The notes beneath the pieces are model-generated. The model had not been told where the DNA came from and did no database searches. It worked only from the letters and a program-made list of their open reading frames with translations. A stretch of 64,000 nucleotides of DNA from CmP2 sp052084925 (lineage in GTDB: Bacteria > Actinomycetota > Actinomycetes > Actinomycetales > Micrococcaceae), in the NCBI GenBank assembly GCA_052084925.1, contig JBQDEV010000009.1, forward strand, positions 1-64,000, read 5' to 3'. The first letter of the stretch is position 1. Each line of letters starts with the position of its first letter. Of the stretch, positions 51,391 through 60,169 are shown piece by piece. A program made the position numbers and the translations under genes.

Positions 51391-51975
51391 ATGCAGGAAT
51401 CTGAGGGCGCGGTACCGACACCCCAGGCGGTTGAGCCGCGGGACTGGGCCGATCCCGATGCCGGAGCCGCCCGCACCCTGGACGAAGCCGGGGTGCCATG
51501 GCGCCCGGTGTCCCCGAAACTGGTGCCGCTGCGCCTGATCTCCGAGTCCATCTCCACCGTGGTGTGGACCGGGATCCTTGCGGTTCCGCTGATCCTGAAG
51601 CTCAGCGGGGTCTGGGAGGGGCTGTGGGGCTGGCTGGCCTGGGGACTGCCCGCCATCACCCTGCTGATCAGCCTCATCGAACTGTGCATTATTCCGCGAC
51701 AGGTGCGCGCCATGGGCTACGCCGAGCGCGACGACGACTTCCTCATCAAGCGCGGCATCCTGTTCCGCGAGGTGGTGGCCATCCCGTACGGGCGCCTGCA
51801 GTACCTCGACGTCTCCGACGGCCCGTTGCAGCGCGGGTTCGGGGTGCGCACCCTGAAGATCAGCACCGCCGCCTCCGAGACCTCCGGCACCCTCACCGGC
51901 GTCCCGGTGGCCGAAGCAGAGCGCCTGCGCGAGCAGCTCACGGCTCGCGGACAGGCCCGATTGGCGGGGCTGTGA
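51391..51975 (+). CDS. PH-domain membrane protein (YdbS-like)
   Basis: A 194-residue protein with an N-terminal polar stretch, two membrane helices (about 60-100) and a bacterial PH-like YdbS domain (about 110-185, FLIKRGILFREVVAIPYGRLQYLDVSDGPLQR). AAGGAG precedes the ATG. Its stop overlaps the next gene, also a PH-domain protein, by one base; the pair is the usual YdbS/YdbT arrangement linked to envelope function. Confidence 0.85.
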   Translation: MQESEGAVPTPQAVEPRDWADPDAGAARTLDEAGVPWRPVSPKLVPLRLISESISTVVWTGILAVPLILKLSGVWEGLWGWLAWGLPAITLLISLIELCIIPRQVRAMGYAERDDDFLIKRGILFREVVAIPYGRLQYLDVSDGPLQRGFGVRTLKISTAASETSGTLTGVPVAEAERLREQLTARGQARLAGL

Positions 51976-53690
51976 TGAATCACGCCGACGGTGCCTGGCA
52001 CCGGGTGCACCCCATCTCGCCGGTGGTGCGCTCCTGGCTGACCCTCGTGGCGATCCTCGCCGTCCTCGGCACCCAGTTCTCCGACGAGTTCTACTCCGTG
52101 GTGGTGGAAGACGGGCTCGACCTGCAGTCCGCCGCCCTGCTCATCACCGGCGGCGCGGTGCTGGCGCTGCTGCTGCTCATTGTGGGCGGGTTTTACCTGT
52201 CCTGGCGGTTCTACCAGTACCGGATCACCGAGGAGATGGTGCAGGTCCACTCGGGCTGGATCTTTCGCCAGCAGCGCCACGTGCGCCTGGACCGGGTGCA
52301 GGCGATCGACATCAAGCGCCCGCTGTTGGCGCGGATCTTCGGGCTCGCCGAGTTGAGTTTCGAGGCGGCCGACGGCGGCGGGTCCGCGGCGATGACGCTG
52401 GCGTTCATCCGCAGCGGTGAGGCGGAGCAGCTGCGCGGGGAGATTCTGCGGCGCGCCGCCGGGGCGCAGGGTTCCACGGAGTTTAGTGGAGCGAAACAGC
52501 CCGTGAGCGAAGATCCCACGCGTCATATCGCTCCACTGAGCGAGGAACCCGGTGCCGAATCGGGCGGGGAGACCGGTCCAGTGCGACTCGGTCCGGAACT
52601 GCCTGGCACCGACCAGCCCGGCACCGAGCAGCCACTGACCCAGGACGCCCCCGAGCAGACCATGCTCACCGTGCCCACCGGACGTCTGGTCTGGTCGATC
52701 CTGCTCACCGCGCTCCTCACGATCGTGGTGCTAGTGGCGATCCTGGTCGCCGGCGTGATCACAGTCCGCGCCCTGGGCGAGGAGGTCTCCACGGGGCTGC
52801 CCTCGATCGCCGCGGCCATCCCGATCGTGATCGCCGCCGTGGCCGGCGTCTGGTCCCCGTTCTCGCGGAACTACAACTTCACGGTCTCCACCTCCAGCAA
52901 CGGGCTGCGGCTGCGCTCCGGTCTGCTCGAGACCCGGCAGCAGACGGTGCCTCCGGGACGCGTGCAGGCCATCTTGGTCAGCCAGTCGCTGCTGTGGCGC
53001 CCGTTCGGCTGGTACAAGGTGCGCGTCACCGTGGCCGGCTACGGCGAGACCACCGAGGGCAAGGACGTGGTGCTACCGGTCGGAACCTTCGACGACGTGC
53101 TGCGCGTGCTCACCGTGATCGCCCCCGACCCCGGCACGGAGAACGCCCGTGACCTCATCCACGCCGGAGTTACCGGCACCGGCTCCGCCCACGGCTACGT
53201 CACCACCCCGCGGCGGATGTGGGTGCTGGACCCGCTGACCTGGCGCCGTCAGGGATTCGCCGTCACCCCCACCCTCGTGCTGTTCCGCACCGGCCGGTTC
53301 ACCCGCTACCTGTGCCTGATGTCGCACGAGCGCATTCAGTCCGCGGAGGTCACACAGGGCCCGATCGAGCGCCGGCTCGGGGTGCTCAACCTGCACCTGC
53401 ACACCCCCAGCGGCCCGGCCGCCATGCGCCTGAACCACGTCGACGCCGCGGTGGCCAGCCAGCTGTTCTTCCACGAGGCCGACATCGCGGCGGTCTCGCG
53501 GCGCATCGCCGACCGCAACCAGTGGATGATGCCCGAAGAGCTCCAGCAGTTCGACCGGCGCACCGCCGAGGCCCGCCGCACCCTGGAGCCCGCCGGCACA
53601 GCACCCTCTTCAGACACAGCACCGCCCACTGACACTGAACAGCCAGCCGAACAGACAGCTGAACAGCCGACCGGAACGGAGCGCGGATGA
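51975..53690 (+). CDS. PH-domain membrane protein (YdbT-like)
   Basis: A 571-residue protein with three PH-like YdbS repeats separated by membrane helices: helices about 15-32 and 45-70, a PH unit (YRITEEMVQVHSGWIFRQQRHVRLDRVQAIDI), a disordered Glu/Pro linker (about 170-235), helices about 240-300, a second PH unit (LRLRSGLLETRQQTVPPGRVQAI) and a third (TPTLVLFRTGRFTRYLCLMSHERIQSAEV). The Pro/Thr/Glu-rich tail is low in complexity. ATG at 51975 (TGATG overlap); the upstream frame to 51498 is a shadow. It overlaps the next gene by 4 bp. Confidence 0.85.
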   Translation: MNHADGAWHRVHPISPVVRSWLTLVAILAVLGTQFSDEFYSVVVEDGLDLQSAALLITGGAVLALLLLIVGGFYLSWRFYQYRITEEMVQVHSGWIFRQQRHVRLDRVQAIDIKRPLLARIFGLAELSFEAADGGGSAAMTLAFIRSGEAEQLRGEILRRAAGAQGSTEFSGAKQPVSEDPTRHIAPLSEEPGAESGGETGPVRLGPELPGTDQPGTEQPLTQDAPEQTMLTVPTGRLVWSILLTALLTIVVLVAILVAGVITVRALGEEVSTGLPSIAAAIPIVIAAVAGVWSPFSRNYNFTVSTSSNGLRLRSGLLETRQQTVPPGRVQAILVSQSLLWRPFGWYKVRVTVAGYGETTEGKDVVLPVGTFDDVLRVLTVIAPDPGTENARDLIHAGVTGTGSAHGYVTTPRRMWVLDPLTWRRQGFAVTPTLVLFRTGRFTRYLCLMSHERIQSAEVTQGPIERRLGVLNLHLHTPSGPAAMRLNHVDAAVASQLFFHEADIAAVSRRIADRNQWMMPEELQQFDRRTAEARRTLEPAGTAPSSDTAPPTDTEQPAEQTAEQPTGTERG

Positions 53691-54646
53691 GCGTCGACGA
53701 ACCGGCCACCGGCGACGCCGGACTGCCGCGGCTCACCACCGATACGGCCGACACCGCCGACTCCCGCCCGGGCCGCCTGGGCATCGGTGTGATCGGGGCC
53801 GGCCGGGTGGGTGCGGTGCTCGGGGCCGCCCTGCGCAACGCCGGCCACGCCCTCACCGGGGTGCACGCCGTCTCCGAGGCCTCACGCACGCGCGCGGAGG
53901 CGCTGCTGCCCGAGGTGCCGGTGCTGGAGATCCCCGAGATCCTGCGCCGTTCCGAGATGGTGCTCTTCGCGGTGCCCGACGACGTGCTGCCCGAGCTGAT
54001 CACCGGGCTTGCCGAGGCTGGCCACATCGTCACCGGCCACCTGCTCGTGCACACCTCCGGGCGCTTCGGAACGTCCGTCATGGACCCGGTCCGCGCCCAC
54101 GGTGCCATCCCGCTGGCCCTGCACCCGGCCATGACCTTCACCGGGCTCAGCCTCGACCTCGCCCGCCTGCAGGACTGCGCCTTCGGGGTCACCGCCGATC
54201 CGGTGGTACTGCCCATCGCCCAGGCGCTCGTCGTCGAGATGGGCGGGGAGCCGGTGCCGATCGCCGAGGCCGACCGCCCCGTCTACCACGCCGCACTGGC
54301 GCACGCCTCGAACCACCTGGTCACCCTCACCGCCCAGTCGCGCCAGCTGCTGACCGGCATCGGGGTGGCCGCCCCCGACCGGATGCTGTCGAACCTGATG
54401 CACGCCGCCCTGGAGAACTCGCTCATCGACGGCGACGCCGCGCTCACCGGCCCGGTGGCCCGCGGCGATGTCGGCACCGTCATCCGCCACCTCGAGGCAC
54501 TCCGGACGGTCGTCGAGATGGACCCGTCCCTGGCCGATCTGCTACCCGCCTATCAGGCGCTGGCGCGCGCCACGGTGGATCGGGCCGAGCGCCGGGAGGC
54601 CCTGCCGCCGGCCGTGGTCGAGGAGCTGCGCCAGCGCCTCCGCTGA
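53687..54646 (+). CDS. DUF2520 Rossmann-type oxidoreductase
   Basis: A 319-residue NAD(P)-binding protein. GVIGAGRVGAVLGAALRNAGH is the Rossmann loop (from about residue 30), FAVPDDVLPEL follows, and the C-terminal DUF2520 helical part contains HPAMTFTG and ALAHASNHLVTLTAQS. This family resembles ketopantoate reductases and often precedes panC, so a pantothenate role is suspected. Here panC lies 3.9 kb downstream with five unrelated genes between. The N-terminal 28 residues are variable. Start overlaps the PH gene (ATGA). Confidence 0.88.
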   Translation: MSVDEPATGDAGLPRLTTDTADTADSRPGRLGIGVIGAGRVGAVLGAALRNAGHALTGVHAVSEASRTRAEALLPEVPVLEIPEILRRSEMVLFAVPDDVLPELITGLAEAGHIVTGHLLVHTSGRFGTSVMDPVRAHGAIPLALHPAMTFTGLSLDLARLQDCAFGVTADPVVLPIAQALVVEMGGEPVPIAEADRPVYHAALAHASNHLVTLTAQSRQLLTGIGVAAPDRMLSNLMHAALENSLIDGDAALTGPVARGDVGTVIRHLEALRTVVEMDPSLADLLPAYQALARATVDRAERREALPPAVVEELRQRLR

Positions 54647-54681
54647 CCGCCCGTCCCCCGGGGAACATCCCGCGTCACCAG

Positions 54682-54701
54682 CCCCTTCGCTGGAGGGGTT
54701 T
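54682..54701 (+). terminator. hairpin after the DUF2520 gene
   Basis: CCCCT (54682-54686) pairs with AGGGG (54694-54698), followed by TTT. It ends the long fol/PH operon before the TetR promoter. Confidence 0.45.
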
Positions 54702-54710
54702 CGTCGTCGG

Positions 54711-54740
54711 GTGACAACTGTACCAACCAGACGGTATAGT
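54711..54740 (+). promoter_or_regulatory. promoter and dyad operator of the TetR gene
   Basis: -35 GTGACA (54711-54716) and -10 TATAGT (54735-54740) are 18 bp apart. The dyad ACTGTACC (54717-54724)/GGTATAGT (54733-54740) matches in 7 of 8 pairs with an 8-bp centre and covers the -10. It is the likely autorepression site of the TetR protein. Confidence 0.6.
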
Positions 54741-54790
54741 GATCCGGGCGGGTCTCTCGACCGCATTACTCGTCCTTCAGGGGGGTAGCA

Positions 54791-55372
54791 ATCACCAGTC
54801 ACACGGAGATATCAACGCGTGAACGCATTCTGGAGGCGGCGACGCGACTCTTCTGCGATAGCGGATCCAGGGCAACCCTCGACGACGTCGCCCGCCGCGC
54901 CCAGGTCAGCAAAGGGGGCCTGCTCTACCACTTTCCGTCCAAGAAGAGGCTCGCTGTCGCGGTGGCCGAGCGCAACGTGCAGCAACTGCGCGAGGACGTG
55001 CGCGGCAACGTCGACGAGTCGGACCAGGACCCGGGGCGATTGCTGCGCGCCTACGTACGCACGCATCTGTCGCCGAACCTCCCGGCTTCGGTGCCCTTCG
55101 ATCGCTACCTTCTGGAAGTGCACCTGCGAGGCATCGAGCGCGTCCAGGAGGTGTGGAACGAGGATTCGCACTGGTGGAACCGCCACTTCGACGACGACCG
55201 ATCCGACCCGCTGGTCCGAGACATCGTGACCGCAGCCGCCGATGGGATCGCCATCGCCCGCACCCGAGACGGGGAGCTGTCCGAGGAACGGGCCCGCCAG
55301 CTACAAAACAGACTGATTGCCCTCACCCTGCCCGATTCCGCGGAAGGGGTGGGCGCAGCGGAACAGCGCTGA
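54791..55372 (+). CDS. TetR-family regulator with ATC in place of the expected ATG
   Basis: A 193-residue protein with the TetR helix-turn-helix (about residues 10-55: TRERILEAATRLFCDSGSRATLDDVARRAQVSKGG, then LLYHFPSKKRL). In this frame, from the stop at 54740-54742 onwards, there is no ATG, GTG or TTG until well after the HTH has begun. The natural start position (ITSHTEISTRE) is ATC at 54791, 5 nt after GGGGGG in AGGGGGG. Either ATC serves as a rare start or a G-to-C change has lowered translation. Otherwise only a truncated protein from 54962, lacking the HTH, could be made. The next gene starts 31 bp downstream. Confidence 0.75.
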   Translation: MTSHTEISTRERILEAATRLFCDSGSRATLDDVARRAQVSKGGLLYHFPSKKRLAVAVAERNVQQLREDVRGNVDESDQDPGRLLRAYVRTHLSPNLPASVPFDRYLLEVHLRGIERVQEVWNEDSHWWNRHFDDDRSDPLVRDIVTAAADGIAIARTRDGELSEERARQLQNRLIALTLPDSAEGVGAAEQR

Positions 55373-55403
55373 CAGCGCGAGAGCAGGAAGAAGGAGTACC
55401 ACA

Positions 55404-55937
55404 ATGAGTGCTTCGATTGCAGTTTTCGGTCCCCAGGTGGGGTGGGGTAATTCCCTGCAACGCTATTTGAGCGACGACGGGCACCGCGTCTGGCGCCAAC
55501 GGGTCGCCGGGCCGACCGGACCCTGCGATTCGGTGATCGTGTTGGCGACGTTTCTCTGGTCGGACTCCTCACGCGTGCGCCGTGCGTGGATCGCGCGGCT
55601 GCTGTCGGACGTCGATAAACTCGACGGCGCTCTCTCCCCGGAAGTCGACGTGCTCCTGATCGTCCATGCTCCCGACACCCCCGAGCGTCATCGTGATGCG
55701 CTCCTGGGCATCCTGACAGAGGTGGCGCGCGATATCGAGATGTCGGTGGTCACTCTGGACGCAGCCGATGCCTCCGTTAACGCGCTGGTGTTCTCCGATC
55801 TCTCACTGATTCGGCCGCTGGCCTACGAAGCGGGTGCCCTGTTGGACGAGGGCGTGAGCGGGGTATCAGGGGTGTCGCTGTGGGTCGACTCTCCGGAGGA
55901 GTCGTTGCGCGACCGGCTGATCGCCGCCTACCTCTGA
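55404..55937 (+). CDS. hypothetical protein downstream of TetR
   Basis: A 177-residue cytosolic protein from ATG at 55404 with AAGAAGGAGT 6-7 nt upstream. The N-terminus (ASIAVFGPQVGWGNSLQRYLSDDGHRVW) resembles a Rossmann strand-loop-helix, followed by SVIVLATFLWSDSS and DVLLIVHAPDTPERHRDAL strands. It is like a short-chain-dehydrogenase scaffold but without the Tyr-x-x-x-Lys pair. Family not recognised. Probably co-transcribed with and controlled by the TetR gene. Confidence 0.6.
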   Translation: MSASIAVFGPQVGWGNSLQRYLSDDGHRVWRQRVAGPTGPCDSVIVLATFLWSDSSRVRRAWIARLLSDVDKLDGALSPEVDVLLIVHAPDTPERHRDALLGILTEVARDIEMSVVTLDAADASVNALVFSDLSLIRPLAYEAGALLDEGVSGVSGVSLWVDSPEESLRDRLIAAYL

Positions 55938-55985
55938 CCTGCCAGTGCGCCTCATCCGATCCGGGCGCGGCTCCGAACCCTGGGT

Positions 55986-57620
55986 ATGGGACAGAGACCG
56001 GCACAGACACAGGCACAGACGCAGGGACAAACACAGCAACACAGGCAAAAACACCGACTCGGTCCGCGCACGCGCGGCGCCCTGATCGGTGTGGTGGCGG
56101 TACTGCTGCTGCTCGGCTCCGCGGACGCCGTGGCGCGGCTGCTGGGCGCCTCCACCTCGCCGCTGACCGCGGTGGGCCTGCTCGTCATCCACGTGCTGCC
56201 CTCGGACCTGGTGAAACTCGCGATCGACCTCTTCGGCGAGGCGGACAAGATCGTCCTCGTCCTGAGCGTGGGCGCGGGCGGGCTAGTGCTGGGCGGGCTA
56301 ATTGGTGGGTTACTCTGCCGCCGGCCGCGGGCTGCGGTACTCGTCTTCGCCCTCGTCGGGGCCGGACTCGTGGTGCTGGTCGGGCTCCGGCCGGAATCCG
56401 GGGCGCGTGATCTGTCCGCCGCGGTGACCGGCGGCGTGCTCGGCATCACCGTCATGTACCTCGGGTTGTCCCGGAGGTCTCGGGGTCGGGATGTCCACGA
56501 CGGCGTCAACGACGAGGGGAACGATGGCGCCAGCGAGAACAGCCCCGCCCCCGGTCGCCGCGCGTTCCTGATGCTCGTCGGCGCCTCAGCGACCCTGGGT
56601 GCGGCCGGTATCGCGCTCGGCCAGACGGTGGCCACGGTGGGCCGGGGCGCGGTGGACGCGGCGCGCCGGTTCGTGCTCCCGCCCGCGGCGCTCCGGGCGG
56701 CGGCGATTCCCGCCACGGCGGAGGTCGGCGTCACCGGCGTCGCCCCCTTCACCACGCCCCAAGCCGAGCTGTACCGCATCGACACCGCACTCGTCCCGCC
56801 CGCCGTCGACCCCGACACCTGGGAGCTGCGCGTGGACGGTCTGGTGGAGGAGCCGTTCACCCTGAGTTTCGACGAGCTGCTGGCCCTGCCGCTCGAGGAG
56901 CACCACATCACCCTGACCTGCGTGTCCAATCCGGTCGGCGGGGACTTGCTGGGCTCCGGCACCTGGACGGGGGTGCCGCTACGCAGTCTGCTCGCCCGCG
57001 CGCGCCCGCACGCAGAGGCCGACATGGTGCTCTCGCACTCCGTCGACGGCTTCACCGCCTCCACCCCGCTGGAGGCCATGACCGATGAGCGGGCCGCGCT
57101 GGTCGCCGTCGGCTACAACGGCGAACCGCTCACCGCGGAGCACGGCTACCCGGTGCGCCTCATCGTCCCGGGGCTCTACGGCTTCGTCTCCGCCACCAAA
57201 TGGGTGACCCGCGTCGAAGTCACCCGCTTCGATCGGGCGGAGGCGTACTGGACGCGCCGCGGCTGGGACGCCCGGGCCCCGATCCTGGTGTCGTCGCGGA
57301 TCGATGTGCCGCGGGGACTCGACGTCGTCGACGCCGGCGCGGTGGTGGTGGCCGGCTCCGCCTGGTCCCAGGGTGTGGGGATCGAGGCGGTGCAGGTGCG
57401 ACTCGACGACGGCGAGTGGGTCGAGGCTGATCTGGGGGCACAGGTCACCGTCGACACCTGGCGGCAATGGCGGCTCACCCTGGACGACGTCGCACCGGGA
57501 CGGCACGCGGTCACCGTACGCGCCATCGACCGCGATGGAACCGTGCAGACCGCCGACCGTCGCGACCCGATTCCCAATGCGGCCACCGGGCATCATCGCG
57601 TCGAATTCCGGGCCGAGTAA
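55986..57620 (+). CDS. membrane-anchored molybdopterin-dependent oxidoreductase (sulfite-oxidase fold)
   Basis: A 544-residue protein. After a Gln/Thr-rich N-terminus, about five to six membrane helices (30-215) lead to the extracytoplasmic Mo-cofactor domain: ELYRIDTALVPP, WELRVDGLVEEPFTLSFDELLAL, TLTCVSNPVGGDLLG with the Mo-ligand Cys312, GEPLTAEHGYPVRLIVPGLYGFVSATKWVTRVEV and a C-terminal Ig-like dimerisation domain. This is the YedY/sulfite oxidase superfamily, membrane-bound actinobacterial type. The substrate is unknown. A fasciclin lipoprotein follows, a frequent pairing. The start ATG has a weak SD. Confidence 0.85.
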   Translation: MGQRPAQTQAQTQGQTQQHRQKHRLGPRTRGALIGVVAVLLLLGSADAVARLLGASTSPLTAVGLLVIHVLPSDLVKLAIDLFGEADKIVLVLSVGAGGLVLGGLIGGLLCRRPRAAVLVFALVGAGLVVLVGLRPESGARDLSAAVTGGVLGITVMYLGLSRRSRGRDVHDGVNDEGNDGASENSPAPGRRAFLMLVGASATLGAAGIALGQTVATVGRGAVDAARRFVLPPAALRAAAIPATAEVGVTGVAPFTTPQAELYRIDTALVPPAVDPDTWELRVDGLVEEPFTLSFDELLALPLEEHHITLTCVSNPVGGDLLGSGTWTGVPLRSLLARARPHAEADMVLSHSVDGFTASTPLEAMTDERAALVAVGYNGEPLTAEHGYPVRLIVPGLYGFVSATKWVTRVEVTRFDRAEAYWTRRGWDARAPILVSSRIDVPRGLDVVDAGAVVVAGSAWSQGVGIEAVQVRLDDGEWVEADLGAQVTVDTWRQWRLTLDDVAPGRHAVTVRAIDRDGTVQTADRRDPIPNAATGHHRVEFRAE

Positions 57621-57758
57621 AAACCGGAGAAAAAAGTGTCATCCGTCTCACCATCGGCTCCGAACTACCAGTACATAGCGGGATATCGCAGAACGCGAGA
57701 CGGCCTCCCAGCCCAACACGGCAGGGAACCGGCAACCCGTTGAACGAGGAGGAAGACC

Positions 57759-58478
57759 ATGAAAGCACGTTTCGGAATGAAAACATCCGCCGCACTCGGC
57801 ATCGCGGCGATCGGTCTGCTGGGCTTGAGCGCCTGCAGCGACTCCCCGGAGGAGACAGAACAGTCAGCGCCGACCATGGAAGAGACGATGGACGGTACCG
57901 AAGCCACCGAGGAGATGACCGACGAGGCGACGGATGAGATGACCGATGAGGCCGCCGACGACATGGACGAGAACGGCGACGCCGCCATGAACCTCGTGGG
58001 TGCCGGCTGTTCGGCTTACGCGGAGCAGGTGCCCGATGGCGACGGCTCCGTGGAGGGCATGGCCCAGGATCCGGTGGCCGTAGCCGCCTCGAACAACCCG
58101 ATGCTGACCACGTTGACCGCCGCCGTCTCCGGTGAGCTCAACCCCGACGTTGACCTCGTCGACACGCTCAATGGGGACGAGTTCACGGTGATCGCCCCGG
58201 TCGATGAGGCGTTTGAGGCCGTGCCGGAAGCTGACCTTACGGCCCTGGCCGAGGATGCCGACATGCTCACCGAGGTGCTGACCTACCACGTGATCCCCGG
58301 TCAGCTGAGCCCGGATGAGATCGTCGGCGAACACGAGACGGTGCAGGGTGAGACCGTCACCATCACCGGCGAAGGTGAGGAGATGATGTTCGACGACGCC
58401 GGCCTGGTGTGCGGCGGCGTGACCACCGCCAACGCCACCGTCTACATGGTCGACGGCGTGCTGATGCCGGGAATGTGA
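57759..58478 (+). CDS. fasciclin-domain lipoprotein
   Basis: A 239-residue lipoprotein. The signal peptide ends in the lipobox LSAC, Cys at about residue 26, followed by an acidic Met/Thr/Glu repeat linker (about 30-75). The FAS1 domain (about 95-239) has NPMLTTLTAAVSG, FTVIAPVDEAFEAVPEADL, LTEVLTYHVIPGQLSPDEI and the final VYMVDGVLMP. It is related to mycobacterial MPT70/MPT83. GAGGAGG precedes the ATG. Probably part of a surface redox or adhesion module with the molybdoenzyme. A strong terminator follows. Confidence 0.92.
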   Translation: MKARFGMKTSAALGIAAIGLLGLSACSDSPEETEQSAPTMEETMDGTEATEEMTDEATDEMTDEAADDMDENGDAAMNLVGAGCSAYAEQVPDGDGSVEGMAQDPVAVAASNNPMLTTLTAAVSGELNPDVDLVDTLNGDEFTVIAPVDEAFEAVPEADLTALAEDADMLTEVLTYHVIPGQLSPDEIVGEHETVQGETVTITGEGEEMMFDDAGLVCGGVTTANATVYMVDGVLMPGM

Positions 58479-58494
58479 TCGCCCTCAGCACCCG

Positions 58495-58527
58495 AAACGG
58501 CCCGACCGCTCACCGGTCGGGCCGTTT
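58495..58527 (+). terminator. strong terminator after the fasciclin gene
   Basis: A perfect 14-bp stem AAACGGCCCGACCG (58495-58508) with CGGTCGGGCCGTTT (58514-58527), loop CTCAC. The closing A/T pairs supply a short T-tract. Confidence 0.85.
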
Positions 58528-58555
58528 CCGTGCACCAGGACTACACTGGTGCCCC

Positions 58556-59449
58556 ATGAACCTGACGCGCACTGTGGCCGAAGCTCGCGCCGCCCTCGCC
58601 GCCGCCACCACCGGTCAACGGGTCGGGCTGGTGCCCACCATGGGCGCGCTGCACGCCGGCCACGGCGCCCTGCTCGCTCAGGCCCGGGCCGAGAACGACA
58701 TCGTCGTCGTCTCCGTGTTCGTCAACCCGCTGCAGTTCGAGGATCGCGGCGACTATGAGAACTACCCGCGCACCCTGGACGAGGACGTGGCGCTGATCGC
58801 CGAGCACGTGCCGGACCGTCCCGTCATTGTGTTCGCGCCCGAAACCACCGAGATGTACCCGGGGTTCCGGGAATTCGGCGACGCCCCGCAGATCACCGTC
58901 TCCTCCGGGACCATGGGCACCGTGTTCGAGGGGGCCTCGCGTCCCGGCCACTTCGACGGCGTGTGCACCGTGGTGGCGAAGCTGTGGAACGTGCTGATGC
59001 CGCCCGGCGGAACCCTGCGCAGCTATTTCGGCCGCAAAGATGCCCAGCAGCTGGCCATTCTCACCCGCACCGCCGCCGATCTGAACATTCCGGTCGAGAT
59101 CTGCCCGGTCGACCTGGTGCGCGCCCCCTCTGGGCTCGCCCTGTCTTCCCGCAACCGTCGGCTCGACGACCACGGCATGGACTCCGCGCTCATCCTCTCC
59201 GCCGCGCTGTCGACCCTGCGCGAGCAGGCGCTGGCCGGGGAGCCCATCGACGTGCACTCGGCGCGGAAGATGATCGACGACGACGCCACCGTGGTACTGG
59301 ACTATCTGGAGGTCGTGGACCCGGCGACCCTGGTGCCGCTGTCGGCCGCCGAGCTGCGCGCACCCCTGCGCCGTGACGCACTCGCCCTGGTCGCCGCAGT
59401 CGTGCCGCCGGTCCGCCTCATCGACAACATGGTGCTCCCGGCCCGCTGA
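58556..59449 (+). CDS. panC: pantothenate synthetase
   Basis: Joins pantoate and beta-alanine with ATP to make pantothenate. A 297-residue protein with the class I nucleotidyltransferase site VPTMGALHAGHGALL (HxGH), VSVFVNPLQFE, FGRKDAQQLAIL and LALSSRNRRL (KMSKS equivalent). The ATG at 58556 lies about 8 nt after a TACACT box, suggesting a leaderless transcript. The longer upstream frame overlaps the fasciclin gene and terminator. Confidence 0.97.
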   Translation: MNLTRTVAEARAALAAATTGQRVGLVPTMGALHAGHGALLAQARAENDIVVVSVFVNPLQFEDRGDYENYPRTLDEDVALIAEHVPDRPVIVFAPETTEMYPGFREFGDAPQITVSSGTMGTVFEGASRPGHFDGVCTVVAKLWNVLMPPGGTLRSYFGRKDAQQLAILTRTAADLNIPVEICPVDLVRAPSGLALSSRNRRLDDHGMDSALILSAALSTLREQALAGEPIDVHSARKMIDDDATVVLDYLEVVDPATLVPLSAAELRAPLRRDALALVAAVVPPVRLIDNMVLPAR

Positions 59450-59588
59450 CCGTGCCCACCCCGGGGTCACCCTCCGGGCCGGTGAAGGGCATGCGCTGAG
59501 CCGAGAAGGCGATGGATGTAGAGGGCCTTCGACGAAAATTCCTCGACAACCATGGCGCGACCAGCGCCGGAAATGCACTCCTGTTGTG

Positions 59589-59618
59589 AACTACTTACCT
59601 TTCGGAAGGTCAGTAGTT
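59589..59618. promoter_or_regulatory. inverted repeat upstream of the SRPBCC gene
   Basis: AACTACTTACCTT (59589-59601) and AAGGTCAGTAGTT (59606-59618) pair in 12 of 13 positions around TCGG. A TTTC follows on the plus strand, so it could be the panC terminator or an operator for the gene at 59690. The remaining gap from 59450 shows nothing else. Confidence 0.5.
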
Positions 59619-59689
59619 TCGTGGAGAGGACAGTTTTCCGCGCCCCACCCCTTGCGCCGACCCCCGGGGTCGCCCCTAGCGTGTGAATC

Positions 59690-60169
59690 ATGACGACTAA
59701 TCAAACTGCACACGGCGACACCAAGATCACCGTCACCCGCACCATCGACGCTCCGGCGAAGGACGTCTTCGAAGTCCTGACCCTGCCGGACAACCACGCG
59801 AAGATCGACGGCTCGGGCACCGTCGTCTCCGAGGACCACACCGACCGCATCCAGCAGGTTGGGGACGTGTTCCGGATGAACATGAACGGCGACCACATGG
59901 GCGGCGACTACCAGACCGACAACCACGTGGTGGCCTACGACGAGAACAAGCTGGTGGGGTGGAAGACCGCTCCGGCCGGCACGCAGCCTCCCGGCTGGCA
60001 GTGGGTCTACACCCTCGAGCCGGTCGAACAGGACTCCACCCGGGTCAGCCTGACCTACGATTGGAGCGACGTCACCGATCCGGACCTGCTCGCCAAGAAC
60101 CTGTTCCCGCTCTTCGATGAGGAGCAGCTGGAGGGCTCGCTGGCCCGCCTCGCCGCGCTGCTGCACTGA
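59690..60169 (+). CDS. SRPBCC (START-like) family protein
   Basis: A 159-residue ligand-binding fold: ITVTRTIDAPAKDVFEVLTLPDNHAKIDGSGTV, a central beta sheet with NKLVGWKTAP and WVYTLEPVEQDSTRVSLTYDWSDV, and a C-terminal helix. TAGCGT lies 7 nt before the ATG (leaderless pattern). Ligand unknown; cytosolic. Confidence 0.85.
   Translation: MTTNQTAHGDTKITVTRTIDAPAKDVFEVLTLPDNHAKIDGSGTVVSEDHTDRIQQVGDVFRMNMNGDHMGGDYQTDNHVVAYDENKLVGWKTAPAGTQPPGWQWVYTLEPVEQDSTRVSLTYDWSDVTDPDLLAKNLFPLFDEEQLEGSLARLAALLH

Noticed and set aside
51498..51974. Long upstream extension of the second PH-domain gene
   Set aside because: It is an alternative frame of the first PH-domain gene; the TGATG overlap gives the true start.
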